Positions 43,515-52,130 of a DNA stretch of 64,000 nt are shown here, piece by piece. Under the pieces are notes generated by a model that was not told the DNA's origin, did no database searches, and saw only the letters and a list, made by a program, of their open reading frames with translations. How positions within the stretch are numbered: position 1 is the first letter of the stretch; each line of letters begins with the position of its first letter. The translations under genes and the position numbers were made by a program. The DNA is from Corynebacterium maris DSM 45190 (GTDB lineage Bacteria > Actinomycetota > Actinomycetes > Mycobacteriales > Mycobacteriaceae): the NCBI RefSeq assembly GCF_000442645.1, contig NC_021915.1, positions 124,001 to 188,000 of the forward strand, in the 5' to 3' direction.

Positions 43515-44018
43515 CTACCCGAAGGCCGGATGATAGTGCACGACGCCGCTCGGAAACTGTGAATCGGTGATCCGCAGCGCCTGAAAATACCCCTCCGGGG
43601 CGCCCGGATAATCGAGCCCCGGAACGCGCTCGAAGCCGAAGCGGGCGTAGAAATCCGGCTCGCCGAACACCACGACCCCACCCGCGCCACCCTCGGCGAG
43701 CCGCTCCAGGGTGCCCTCCAGCAGTGCCCGCCCCACACCCCCGCCCTGTCGATGCGGCGCCACGGTCACCGGGCCGAGACCGAACCAGCCACCCGTGCCG
43801 TCGTCGATGCGCACGGGCGAGACGGCCACATGCCCGATCGTCTGCACCCCCTCCACCGCGACCACGGACAGCGACAACGCGTCATCGTCGCGGAGCGCGT
43901 CGACGATGGCCGCCTCCGCGCCGTCGGAACGCTCGACCGTGGCGAACGCCGCCGCGATCAGGGCGTGGATGCCTGGGATGTCGGCGTCGGTCTCGCGCCG
44001 AATGGTCCGGTCAATCAT
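43515..44018 (-). CDS. GNAT-family N-acetyltransferase
   Basis: A 167-aa acetyltransferase: a GNAT N-terminus RRETDADIPGIHALIAAAF, the acetyl-CoA loop VAPHRQGGGVGRALLEGTL and a late FYARFGFERVPG. It resembles the YhbS-like branch. The substrate is unknown. The start at 44018 (MIDRTIRRET) fits the fold better than 44042. It is upstream of metF on the same strand with 257 nt between them. Confidence 0.8.
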   Translation of the reverse strand: MIDRTIRRETDADIPGIHALIAAAFATVERSDGAEAAIVDALRDDDALSLSVVAVEGVQTIGHVAVSPVRIDDGTGGWFGLGPVTVAPHRQGGGVGRALLEGTLERLAEGGAGGVVVFGEPDFYARFGFERVPGLDYPGAPEGYFQALRITDSQFPSGVVHYHPAFG

Positions 44019-44089
44019 GGCGCCCAGTGTAGGCGCATCCACCCGCCGACTGTTTCACACGTCACACTTTCTCGACCTACTCTGGGGCC

Positions 44090-44842
44090 ATGACGGCACT
44101 GTTCGACGACGGCGCAGACTACGCCGCGCACCGCCCCTCCTACCCGCCCGCCCTCGCCGAGTCCCTGGCGGCGCTGCCCGACGGCGGCACTGACCTTGCC
44201 CTCGACGTCGGCTGCGGCACCGGCCAGCTCACCGCGCTGCTGGCGCAGCACGTCGGCCACCGAGTCATCGGCGTCGACCCCAGCCCCAGCCAGATCGCGG
44301 CCGCCACCCCCGCCCCGAAGGCCCTTTACCGCGTCGGCTCCGCGGACCGGTTACCCGCCGTGGATGGGAGCGTCGACCTGATCACCGTCGCCCAAGCCGC
44401 CCACTGGATCGACGACCTGGCCGCCTTCTACGCCGAGGCGCGCCGGGTGGCGACCCCGGGGGCGGCGATCGCGCTGGTCAGCTATGGTCTTTGCGATGTT
44501 GAGGGGGAGGTGAACTCCCTCTTCCAGGACTTCTACTGGGGTGATTTCCACCGCTTCTGGGATCCGCGCCGCCGGCACGTGGAAAACGGCCTGGCGGACC
44601 TGGACTTCCCGTTCGAACCGCTGCGCGTGGAGCAGCCCGCCATCGTCCGCGAATACGACCTGACGGATTTCCTCGGCTACCTGGGCACTTGGACCGCGGT
44701 GCGCAACGCACGCGACAGCGGGCACGCCCACGAGTTTGCGGCGTTTTCCGAGGCGTTGTCCCGGCAGTGGGGCGACCCGGCGCGGCGCCGGACCGTGACG
44801 TGGCCGATCGCCGTGCGGGCGGGGAAGGTGCAGGCAGGGTAA
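44090..44842 (+). CDS. class I SAM-dependent methyltransferase
   Basis: A 250-aa methyltransferase beginning ALFDDGADYAAHRPSYPPAL, with the SAM motif LALDVGCGTGQLTALL, the acidic strand VIGVDPSPSQI and LITVAQAAHWID. This pattern is typical of the group annotated as methyltransferase type 11, close to trans-aconitate methyltransferase-like proteins. The substrate is unknown. It converges with the next gene. Confidence 0.8.
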   Translation: MTALFDDGADYAAHRPSYPPALAESLAALPDGGTDLALDVGCGTGQLTALLAQHVGHRVIGVDPSPSQIAAATPAPKALYRVGSADRLPAVDGSVDLITVAQAAHWIDDLAAFYAEARRVATPGAAIALVSYGLCDVEGEVNSLFQDFYWGDFHRFWDPRRRHVENGLADLDFPFEPLRVEQPAIVREYDLTDFLGYLGTWTAVRNARDSGHAHEFAAFSEALSRQWGDPARRRTVTWPIAVRAGKVQAG

Positions 44843-44859
44843 CGCTTCCCGCAGTCTGC

Positions 44860-46614
44860 CTAGCGCTTCCTGCGCGCGCGACGCAGCACGACAAGTACGC
44901 CGAACACGAGCACCGTGATCAGGATCGCCGGGGCGATCTTCCGCTGCTCGGCGGGGCTTTGCGACGACTTCTCGACCGTCGGCGGTGCGGCGTCCGGGTC
45001 CTCGGGGGTGACGGTGACCTGCTCGGGTTCGATGACCGTGGGGGAGGTGGGTTCGGTGGCGTCGGCCTGGGTCTCGGCGTCGTTTTCAAGGACGCCGCTG
45101 ACCTCGTCGTGTAGTTCCTGTACCCCGCTGGCCCGGCGGGTGGTCAGCAGCATCTGGGTGAGGTTAGGGCGGCGCGGGATCTCGTCCAGCCACAGCTTCT
45201 CCTGGATCTGATCCCACCGCTTGTGGGCGGCCTCGGGTGCTGCCCCGGAGGCGAGGTCTTCCCGCAGTGCGCTCAGCTCCGTGCGGGCGCGCATGTTCAG
45301 CAGCAGCAATTCGACGAAGAACGTCGGGGCCTGCACGAACGGGGTGGGATTGTCCCGGTAGTCCGTGTCCGTGCGGACGGCGGCCAGGCCGTGGTCGGCG
45401 GCCAGGATCGCCCAGTTGTTGGACTCCTCGGCGGTGTGCTTTTCCAGGGCGTCGCGAGTGTCCTGCGGGGGCCGTTTGTCGTCGAGGTCTGCACCGGCGG
45501 CCAACTCCCACGCCCACTGCTCGTAGGAGCTCCAGGCGTCCGCCTCGGGGAATGACGGCGGGCCCGGCACGTCCGCGCGGGAGGGTAGGGCCACGACGCT
45601 GCGGCTCGGCAGCGCCGAATCGCCGAGGCCACCGTCTTCGTTCACCCGGAGCGTGGCCAGCTGAGCTGGGGTATCGCTCGGGGCCAAGAGCAGTTTCGCG
45701 ACCTCCATGAGGTTCTGTGTCAGCGGGTAAACCGGGGTCTGATCCGTGGCCGGTGCGGCGGTATCCGGCAGGGACGGGTGGCGGCTGGCCGGCACGGACG
45801 GCGTCACCAGCTGGGCCGGGAAGTCATTGTCCGGTCGGGCCAGTGCCTGGGAGATGCGCTCCAGCTGCGCGGAGGAGCAGTTTTCGGCGAGGACGTGAAA
45901 TACCAGGAAGTGCTGGCGGGAAGCCGGGTCAGTCTCGTCCGACGTGGAGGCGGCGCGCGGGTAGGAGAGGCACTCCACCGCGTGCAGCTGCAGACTGCCG
46001 TGCTCCCAGTCGTCGGTCTCTCCCGTCGTGGACCACTGGCCCGGTCGCAGGGCCAGGCGGCCGAACTTTGCCATGCCCGCCCCGGCCGCCACGTCGTTGA
46101 TCAGTTGGTAGGGCAGGGCGGTGTCGAGTCCAGCGTCTGCGGGCCATTCCTCAGTGCAGGCAGGGTTTGTGGCCGCGGTCTTTTCTAGCCAGGAATGGAT
46201 GCTCTTGCGGGTCGCGTGCTTGTACACCGCAGATTGTCCCCGGCCGGGCCGGAAATATCCGGCGAGCTCGGAGCCGAAGTAACTCGCCGGGTTGGCCTTG
46301 GGGTTTTTGAACTCCAGGCGCGGGATCGGCGCGGCGTTCTCGGCGGTGTCGGCGTCTTCGGCGTCTGGGGCGGGCGGATAGTATTCCACGCCTTTAATGC
46401 CCTCGTATCGCCCCTCCAGCCACGGCGATGACTCGGCGTCGAGCAGGGAGGCGTCGCCGAGGGCAACGTCCTGGGGCAGCGGAAACGCCACCGAGAACAG
46501 TACGGCGCGCCAGTGGGCGGGCGTGGTGGCCAACGCCGGGTTGCGTTGCTTGAGCTCGTTGCCCCGGTAACTGCCGTGGCTGTCTAATTCGTTGAGGTAG
46601 TCAGTGTCGACCAT
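44860..46614 (-). CDS. hypothetical C-tail-anchored protein
   Basis: A protein of about 584 aa of unknown function. Near the C-terminus a Thr/Pro/Glu-rich linker is followed by one hydrophobic span (APAILITVLVFGVLVVL) and a basic RRARRKR end, so the protein is probably held in the membrane by its tail with most of it in the cytoplasm. The start at 46614 (MVDTDYLNELDSHGSY) is a guess. The frame is open to 47157, but that part is Arg/Pro-rich and unlike protein, apart from a possible ATG start reading MHLTTPIHLDADIM. It lies next to fic on the same strand. A copy of the fic operator palindrome lies upstream at 47292. Confidence 0.55.
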   Translation of the reverse strand: MVDTDYLNELDSHGSYRGNELKQRNPALATTPAHWRAVLFSVAFPLPQDVALGDASLLDAESSPWLEGRYEGIKGVEYYPPAPDAEDADTAENAAPIPRLEFKNPKANPASYFGSELAGYFRPGRGQSAVYKHATRKSIHSWLEKTAATNPACTEEWPADAGLDTALPYQLINDVAAGAGMAKFGRLALRPGQWSTTGETDDWEHGSLQLHAVECLSYPRAASTSDETDPASRQHFLVFHVLAENCSSAQLERISQALARPDNDFPAQLVTPSVPASRHPSLPDTAAPATDQTPVYPLTQNLMEVAKLLLAPSDTPAQLATLRVNEDGGLGDSALPSRSVVALPSRADVPGPPSFPEADAWSSYEQWAWELAAGADLDDKRPPQDTRDALEKHTAEESNNWAILAADHGLAAVRTDTDYRDNPTPFVQAPTFFVELLLLNMRARTELSALREDLASGAAPEAAHKRWDQIQEKLWLDEIPRRPNLTQMLLTTRRASGVQELHDEVSGVLENDAETQADATEPTSPTVIEPEQVTVTPEDPDAAPPTVEKSSQSPAEQRKIAPAILITVLVFGVLVVLRRARRKR

Positions 46615-47213
46615 CGCTTGTCCTGCCGTGTCTGATTGTGTGATGTCATCTCCGGATGTCCTCACCTTTACATAAAAACCTCGGCAGATGTACGGCATAA
46701 TGTCGGCGTCGAGGTGGATGGGCGTGGTGAGATGCATCGACCATCTTCTCGGTAAGTCGCGGAGACCCCCACGAATGCGCGTTTTACAGAGTGAGAAAAG
46801 ATCCGTGACCATTGTCTTCGACACACGTTGCTCACGAGGAACCTCGCACCGCACGTATAAAACCCGTGGGCTGGTGGCCCCCGCGGCAACGTCCGAGACG
46901 ACAATGGGAAAGCGAAGGCTTACCGGGTCCGTCAGGTGCTCCAAGCCGTAGAACAGCTGCGGACCCACGGGTCGTGACCGCACCTGAAAAAATAACGCTC
47001 CAAGGAAGAAGGTCCGTGTTGAACCCTGAAAAATGCACTTACCAGGTGTCTTGATCTGAGGGGGATGGCGAGTACGTCGTCGCCGTCCTGGAGTTTCCGT
47101 CGCTGTCCTGGCTGGGCGGGTCCTCGCCGACGGGGCGCGACGCCCATGCGTTTCCAACGCGGGGTTCTCGACGACATCATGGCTGCGTCTTGAGCGGAAA
47201 AGTCACGGACCCG
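46615..47213. other. gene-free region upstream of the tail-anchored protein
   Basis: No convincing gene was found, although one minus-strand frame stays open. The first part may include an unrecognised N-terminal extension or a long leader. No known RNA family was recognised. Confidence 0.35.
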
Positions 47214-47233
47214 GATTCTGCACGGGCAGAATC
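47214..47233. repeat. palindrome copy A (one-base variant)
   Basis: GATTCTGCACGGGCAGAATC, a near-perfect 20-nt palindrome also present at 47426 and 48898. The sequence around this copy has diverged more than that around the other two. Confidence 0.5.
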
Positions 47234-47291
47234 GCTGCGCCAGCCTCTCGACATCCTTCTCTCATCCGTGCCGGTTATGTTGGCCGAAATA

Positions 47292-47328
47292 AACCATTTA
47301 TCCGCCATCCGGGCCCTCGTAGATGGTT
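47292..47328. promoter_or_regulatory. operator-like inverted repeat, left copy
   Basis: AACCATTTA and TAGATGGTT are separated by 19 nt. One mismatch distinguishes it from the perfect copy in front of fic (48765-48801). It may co-regulate the tail-anchored protein gene. Confidence 0.4.
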
Positions 47329-47483
47329 ATAAAGCGCCGAAAAAATCATCTAGACCCGCCGGGCGTGCCTCATTGCGGTGTTTTCTGCGCTGTATGAGCG
47401 TTAAAGAGGGCATCCGACGTCTGCGGATTCTGCACGTGCAGAATCGCTACGTCAACGCCTCCGCGAGCGGGGTGTCGCCGTCG
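47316..47483. repeat. 168-bp direct repeat, left copy, downstream of fic
   Basis: This block is about 96% identical to 48789-48955 (about six substitutions and one indel counted by eye). It contains a palindrome (47426-47445) and the last codons of an NAD(P)-binding protein gene (minus strand, DGDTPLAEALT then stop), but no remainder of that gene. Confidence 0.8.
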
Positions 47484-47496
47484 GTGGGTTCGTCGG

Positions 47497-48720
47497 TCAG
47501 TACATTCGCAGGCCAAGCACGTCCAGGCCGGAATCACTGAGTCGCAGTCGCACTGGCCGTTCGGTGACGGTGTCCAGATACCCTTGTTCCCGCAGCAACT
47601 GCAGGTCTTTTCTGGTTTGGCTGGTGGACCGTTTCATGTGTTGTGCCACGTCGGCGTAGGTGGCCGCGCGGTCGGCGCCGAAAAGGTGTAGCTCCCCCAG
47701 GAAGTGCATGATGTCCGCGTGAAGGGCTTTCCAGTCGGTGGGGAGATTATTCTGCAGTGCCCGGGTTTCGTCAGCGAGGCTTTTCATCAAGTAGAGGCGG
47801 GCGTCAACGTCTTGAGTGAGTGTCTGTTGCGCCTCAGTGAGAAAGCGGAGCATCGTCACGACGAAGGGTGTGGCTTCGGCCCGGTTAACGGGATCTTCTA
47901 CGGCCATGAACGCCTGGTAGTAGCGGTCTTTTTGGGTATTGATAGCGGTGGACAGGGTGAGCGCCGTGGCCGGGGAGAGGATCTCCGCGATGTGGGCGCC
48001 GAGGAGGTAGCGGCCGGTGCGTCCGTTCCCGTCGTAAAAGGGATGGACCACCTCAAACATGAGGTGGGCGATAAAAGCCGTGATCAGGCTGGGGGTGTTT
48101 TCCCGGTCAGTGATGCGCAGGATCGTCCGGAGCCCCTCCTGGAGCTTGTGTTCCGGATGGAAACCGGAATGCACGACGCGTTGCCGACGGCTGTCCCATA
48201 CTGTCACGGAACCGTCCCGGAACAGTTCGCCGTCGAGTTGGTCGTCGTCCGGCAGCTTTTCGCCGTCCATCACTTTCTCGTACAGGCTGCGGATTCCTTC
48301 GAGCGTATCGGGGAGACGGGTCTCGCCGTGGGCAAGTGCGTCATAAAGCCGTGCGAATTCTTTGAACCGGTGATTGGGGGTGGCGGAGTCAAGTGCTTCC
48401 TGGATTTCTCTGCGGGTGGAGAACACTCCCTCGATGTCGTTGGTGGCCACCACCTCATCCAGCAGCAGACTCCGCAAGTAATGGCTCTGGGCCCCGGCAG
48501 GCAGCCGTTGCCACTGTCTCCGCACGGATAGTTCGGCCTGATACGCGGTTTCGAGCAGTTCGACGATGGCGGGGGTGATCATGCAGTACAGAGTGTGCTC
48601 ACCCACGGGGAAATCCCAGTGAAGTACCGCTTCCGATGCGGTGCGCCGCTCATGGAGCGCTTCCATTGAGGAGTGGCTGCCTCGATGTAATTCATTGCGC
48701 AAAGTGCGATATGACCGCAT
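47497..48720 (-). CDS. Fic-family protein (probable AMP transferase) with C-terminal winged helix
   Basis: A 407-aa Fic protein. The active-site motif HPFYDGNGRTGR is intact at residues 226-237, and the inhibitory motif TNDIEG (S/T-x-x-x-E-G) at 93-98 places it in the class with an N-terminal autoinhibitory helix. The C-terminus (ATYADVAQHMKRSTSQTRKD, then LLREQGYL) is a winged-helix DNA-binding domain, so it may repress its own promoter through the palindrome at 48765-48801. Its targets are unknown. It is bracketed by 168-bp direct repeats, a sign of recent insertion or duplication at the 3' end of the next gene. Confidence 0.88.
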   Translation of the reverse strand: MRSYRTLRNELHRGSHSSMEALHERRTASEAVLHWDFPVGEHTLYCMITPAIVELLETAYQAELSVRRQWQRLPAGAQSHYLRSLLLDEVVATNDIEGVFSTRREIQEALDSATPNHRFKEFARLYDALAHGETRLPDTLEGIRSLYEKVMDGEKLPDDDQLDGELFRDGSVTVWDSRRQRVVHSGFHPEHKLQEGLRTILRITDRENTPSLITAFIAHLMFEVVHPFYDGNGRTGRYLLGAHIAEILSPATALTLSTAINTQKDRYYQAFMAVEDPVNRAEATPFVVTMLRFLTEAQQTLTQDVDARLYLMKSLADETRALQNNLPTDWKALHADIMHFLGELHLFGADRAATYADVAQHMKRSTSQTRKDLQLLREQGYLDTVTERPVRLRLSDSGLDVLGLRMY

Positions 48721-48764
48721 GCGGGACCCCTTCCTGCTCCTTGACGGCTAATGTGGCGATAATA

Positions 48765-48801
48765 AACCATCTAGTTACCATCCTGCCCCTCGTAGATGGT
48801 T
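48765..48801. promoter_or_regulatory. operator-like inverted repeat upstream of fic
   Basis: AACCATCTA and TAGATGGTT form a perfect 9-bp inverted repeat with a 19-nt spacer, 45-81 nt upstream of the fic ATG. A further ATCATCTAGA element follows nearby. Confidence 0.5.
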
Positions 48802-48955
48802 AAAAGCGACGAAAAAATCATCTAGACCCGCCGGGCGTGCCTCGTTGCGGTGTTTTCTGCGCTGTATGAGCGTTAAAGAGGGAATCCGACGTCCGCGGAT
48901 TCTGCACATGCAGAATCGCTACGCCAACGCCTCCGCGAGCGGGGTGTCGCCGTCG
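48789..48955. repeat. 168-bp direct repeat, right copy
   Basis: It matches 47316-47483. It covers part of the fic promoter, a GATTCTGCACATGCAGAATC palindrome (48898-48917) and the last 12 codons of the NAD(P)-binding protein gene at 48919-49494. Confidence 0.8.
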
Positions 48956-49494
48956 AAGAAGGACACGGTCTCGTTGACCGCGGCCCCGGTGGCCAAGATG
49001 TGGCCGATGACCGCGGCGACGTTGTTGCGCGAGGTCCTTTCCGTCGGCTGATCCTCGGTGACCGTGATGCGGCCGGTGACGTCGCCGTCGACGAGTTCAC
49101 CGGGGCGCAGGATCGTGTAGTTCATCCCGGAATCGCGCAGGTGCGCCTCCTCCTCCGGGTGCGCCCCGGAGGAAATCAGAAGATAGCGGGCGACGCCGGT
49201 TTGCCGGGCGGCGTTGATCGACAGCTTCACGGCGGGCTCGTCGACGGTGGCGCTGAAGACGATCACGTCGGCGCCGTCGAAGGCGGCCACGAAGTCGGAG
49301 GGGCTGGCCTCCTCCAGGTCCATGAGCACCGAGGTCCCGCCGAGCTGCTGGATCTCGGCCGTCTGGGCGGGGGCGCGGACGATGTTGTGGACCTGGTGTC
49401 CGGCCTCGATGAGCAGGGGAGTGGCCAATCGGGCGATGCGGCTGTGCCCGCCGACGAAGACCACGTTCTGGGCGGCTGTTGTGTTGGTGTCCAT
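48919..49494 (-). CDS. NAD(P)H-binding atypical SDR protein
   Basis: A 191-aa Rossmann protein of the NAD(P)-binding/SDR_a5 group: VVFVGGHSRIARLATPLL is the nucleotide loop, followed by DVIVFSATVDEP, YLLISSGAHPEEE and MNYTILRPGELVDG. The function is probably redox sensing or reduction of a small substrate; no specific role is known. The start at 49494 follows the typical family N-terminus. Its final codons and downstream palindrome are duplicated on the other side of fic. A paralogue lies at 56685-57371. Confidence 0.78.
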   Translation of the reverse strand: MDTNTTAAQNVVFVGGHSRIARLATPLLIEAGHQVHNIVRAPAQTAEIQQLGGTSVLMDLEEASPSDFVAAFDGADVIVFSATVDEPAVKLSINAARQTGVARYLLISSGAHPEEEAHLRDSGMNYTILRPGELVDGDVTGRITVTEDQPTERTSRNNVAAVIGHILATGAAVNETVSFFDGDTPLAEALA

Positions 49495-49504
49495 GCCTGC
49501 GAGT

Positions 49505-50071
49505 TTAGGTGCGTTTGGGTCGCCCCCGCCGAACAGAGACGGAAGGGTCCCCGGGAATCCAGAAACGCAGCGGCGCGTCGACGTTTTTGGAGATGCCGAT
49601 TCTGGGCCCACTCACCCATTCCGGCTCCTCCTCCCGCGGCCCCAGCAGGAACTCCGGACCGGTGACGGGGCTGCCATTGTCGTCTAGCGCCAGCCCCAGG
49701 GCCTGGCCCAGGTTGCCGGGGCCTTGGGCGAGGCGGTTAAAGGGGACGTCCCCGCGGCGTCGACGGGCTTCGTCTTCCCCGGCGACGACTTCGCCGGCGC
49801 GCAGCAGGCACCCCTGCCCGACGCCCTCCGGGGCGCACACGATGTTGCCGGCGAGGTGGATGCCGTAGGAGAGGTAGACGTACATGCGTCCCGGCGGGCC
49901 GAACATCGCCGCGTTGCGCGGGGTTTTGCCGCGGTGGGTGTGCGCGGCCGGGTCTTCGGCGCCCAAGTACGCCTCGACTTCCGTCAGCCGGACGGTAACC
50001 CCGGCGTGGGTGAACGTGCGCCCCAGCAGCTGCGGGGCGACGACGTCTGCTGGCTCGGTGAAATCAACCAT
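49505..50071 (-). CDS. 3-methyladenine DNA glycosylase (AAG/MPG family)
   Basis: A 188-aa protein matching the AAG fold: APQLLGRTF, TEVEAYLGAEDPAAHTHRG (active-site Glu and water-holding region), MFGPPGRMYVYLSYGIH, and a C-terminal PRIGISKN. It removes alkylated or deaminated purines from DNA. It stands 10 nt upstream of the SDR gene on the same strand and is divergent from the HAD gene, with 18 nt between the starts. Confidence 0.9.
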   Translation of the reverse strand: MVDFTEPADVVAPQLLGRTFTHAGVTVRLTEVEAYLGAEDPAAHTHRGKTPRNAAMFGPPGRMYVYLSYGIHLAGNIVCAPEGVGQGCLLRAGEVVAGEDEARRRRGDVPFNRLAQGPGNLGQALGLALDDNGSPVTGPEFLLGPREEEPEWVSGPRIGISKNVDAPLRFWIPGDPSVSVRRGRPKRT

Positions 50072-50089
50072 GACACTAGGCTAGGCGAT

Positions 50090-50674
50090 ATGACCGCGAT
50101 GCTTTTTGACCTCCACGGGGTGCTGCTGCGCCGCCCCACCGAGGAGGACCAGCGGCACCTGGAACACGCCCTGGGGGTCAGCGACACGCAGCAGTTCCGG
50201 CACACGCTCCAAGAGATGGCCAGCGCCCTGGACGTGGGCGAGCTCAGCGAAAGCCGCTGGTGGAGCACGGTCTCGCCCCACGCAGACAACGAGGAGATTG
50301 ACGCGCGCGAAGCCTTCGAGGCCGCCTGCGCCGGCTACATCAACCCCGACCCCGAGGCCGTCGCCGCCGCCTTAGGGCTCATCGACGCCGGGCACCTGTG
50401 CGGGGTGTTGGCGAACGTGTCCATCGGCCTGGCGGTGCGCATGCGCCGCGACCTGCCGTGGTTGGCGGACTTCGACGCGGTCGCCTTTTCCTGCGACCTC
50501 GCGCTGCCCGCCACCGCCCCGGAATCCTTCTCCGTCGCCGTGGAGGCGATGGGCGCGCCGATGCGGGAGACGCTCTATGTCTCCGCGAACCCGGGCCACG
50601 TCGCGGCGGCCGAGGCCGTCGGCCTGCAAGGGCTGCTGTACGACGGCCCGGAGTCCCTGCGGCGTCTGCCCTGA
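50090..50674 (+). CDS. HAD-superfamily hydrolase
   Basis: A 194-aa HAD-like protein. It begins MLFDLHGVLLRRP, where the usual D-x-D is D-x-H, so the second motif I aspartate is replaced. Motif II (VLANVS) and a C-terminal YVSANPGHVAAAEAVGLQGLLY are recognisable. The altered motif suggests reduced phosphatase activity or a different role. The start ATG at 50090 is 18 nt from the divergent glycosylase gene. Confidence 0.7.
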   Translation: MTAMLFDLHGVLLRRPTEEDQRHLEHALGVSDTQQFRHTLQEMASALDVGELSESRWWSTVSPHADNEEIDAREAFEAACAGYINPDPEAVAAALGLIDAGHLCGVLANVSIGLAVRMRRDLPWLADFDAVAFSCDLALPATAPESFSVAVEAMGAPMRETLYVSANPGHVAAAEAVGLQGLLYDGPESLRRLP

Positions 50675-50675
50675 T

Positions 50676-51998
50676 TCAGTTGAGGCGGGGATCTTGGCCG
50701 TACTGCCGGGGCACGCCCAGGTGCTCACGCAGCGTGGCGCCCCGGTAATCCCGGTGGTACAGGCCGCGCCGCTGCAGGATCGGGACCACCTCGTCGACAA
50801 ACTCGTCCGCGACCGCGTAGGTGGCCTGCTGGAGCCAGAAGCCGTCGGCGATCCCGGCCTCGAACGCCTCCTGCAAGTAGTCGGCGATGGCCTCGGGCGG
50901 CCCGACCGGGCTGGGGGCGTAGTCGATGACGCCGTGGGCCAGGATCTCGCGCGGGGTCCAGCCTTGACGTGCGATCTCCAGTGCCCGGGCCGAACGAGGG
51001 TCGTTCGGGTTCGCCCGCGCGCGTTCGAGCTGGGCCGCGCTCAGCGGCTCGTCGGCCTGCGACGCATCCAGGCTCAGACCGAGCATCAACCCGAGCACCG
51101 GCACCCGCTGCGGCGCGAGGTGCTCGTCCATCTGCATGCGTTTGCCGATCGCTTCCTCCACGGTGGCGCCCATGACGGGCATGAATCCCGTGAAGTACTT
51201 CAGCTCATCCGCCTCACGCCCGGCCTGACGGACGGCGGAGCGGTACATCTCCCGTTCCCGGCGGGTGACGTCGAAGTCGTACGTGGACGAGCCCACCGCG
51301 ACGCTGGCGTAACGCCCGGCCAGGCCCAGCCCGTATTCGCCGCCGCCGGCGGAGGCGATGACCGGCTGCCCCTGCTCCGAGGGCGGGATGGCCAGCGGCC
51401 CGCGAGAGGCGACGTGCTTACCGCCCAGGTTGATCGGCTGAATCTGGTCCATGTCCAGGAACTGGCCGGTCTCGACGTCGTGGACCCAGGCGTCCTCGCC
51501 CCAGCTGCCCCACAGCGCTTGCACGATCTGGATCATTTCGTGGGCGCGTTCGTAGCGCTGCTCACGCGGGCGGACCCGCTCGCCGTAGTTGGCCACGGCG
51601 TTCGGCGCACTCGTGGTCACCGCGTTCCACCCCACTCGTCCGCGACTGAGCACATCGAGCGCCTTGAACTGACGTGCCAGGTTGTAGGCCTCGTTGAAGG
51701 TCGTCGACCCGGTGGCGATGAAACCGACGCGCGTGGTCTGGTGCGCCAGCACCGAGAGCGTGACGATCGGATCGAGCGTGGACACCGGGGCCTGGGACGC
51801 CAGCTCCTCGCCCGCGCCCGGGAAGTCCGGGGCGAATAAGAACGCGAACTTGCCGCGTTCGGCGGCCTGCGCCAGCTTCACCTGGGCGTCGATGTCGGTG
51901 AAGTTACTCCTGTGGTTTTCCGGGGCGCGCCACGCCTGCCCCTGGACTCCGTAGCCGTTGCTCAAGGTGGCGCTGAGCAGCATGGTCTTCTGACTCAT
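50676..51998 (-). CDS. LLM-class flavin-dependent monooxygenase (NtaA/SnaA/DszA type)
   Basis: A 440-aa luciferase-like monooxygenase. The N-terminal region has WRAPENHRSNFTDI and LAQAAERGKFAFLFAPDF. Later come IVTLSVLAHQTTRVGF, GRVGWNAVTTSAPNAVANYG and PVIASAGGGEYGLGLAGRYA. This NtaA branch acts on chelators, sulfonates or thioethers with reduced FMN from a separate reductase. A sulfur or carbon scavenging role is plausible. Four ACCCCATAG elements lie upstream at 52132-52215. Confidence 0.85.
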   Translation of the reverse strand: MSQKTMLLSATLSNGYGVQGQAWRAPENHRSNFTDIDAQVKLAQAAERGKFAFLFAPDFPGAGEELASQAPVSTLDPIVTLSVLAHQTTRVGFIATGSTTFNEAYNLARQFKALDVLSRGRVGWNAVTTSAPNAVANYGERVRPREQRYERAHEMIQIVQALWGSWGEDAWVHDVETGQFLDMDQIQPINLGGKHVASRGPLAIPPSEQGQPVIASAGGGEYGLGLAGRYASVAVGSSTYDFDVTRREREMYRSAVRQAGREADELKYFTGFMPVMGATVEEAIGKRMQMDEHLAPQRVPVLGLMLGLSLDASQADEPLSAAQLERARANPNDPRSARALEIARQGWTPREILAHGVIDYAPSPVGPPEAIADYLQEAFEAGIADGFWLQQATYAVADEFVDEVVPILQRRGLYHRDYRGATLREHLGVPRQYGQDPRLN

Positions 51999-52130
51999 GG
52001 ATGATCCTTTGCGGCTGCGCCGGGCAGCCTAAGAGATTATGTGGAGAGGCCCTCCATGCCGGGCCACGATATCGAGGCCCCCGCGGCTTCTCAACCTGCG
52101 GGGACGGGGAGGCGGCCACTTCTCCGCCAT

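Noticed and set aside
46614..47157. N-terminal extension of the tail-anchored protein up to 47157
   Set aside because: The extra segment is Arg/Pro-rich and does not look like a conserved protein domain. A start near 46614 seems safer, though not proven.
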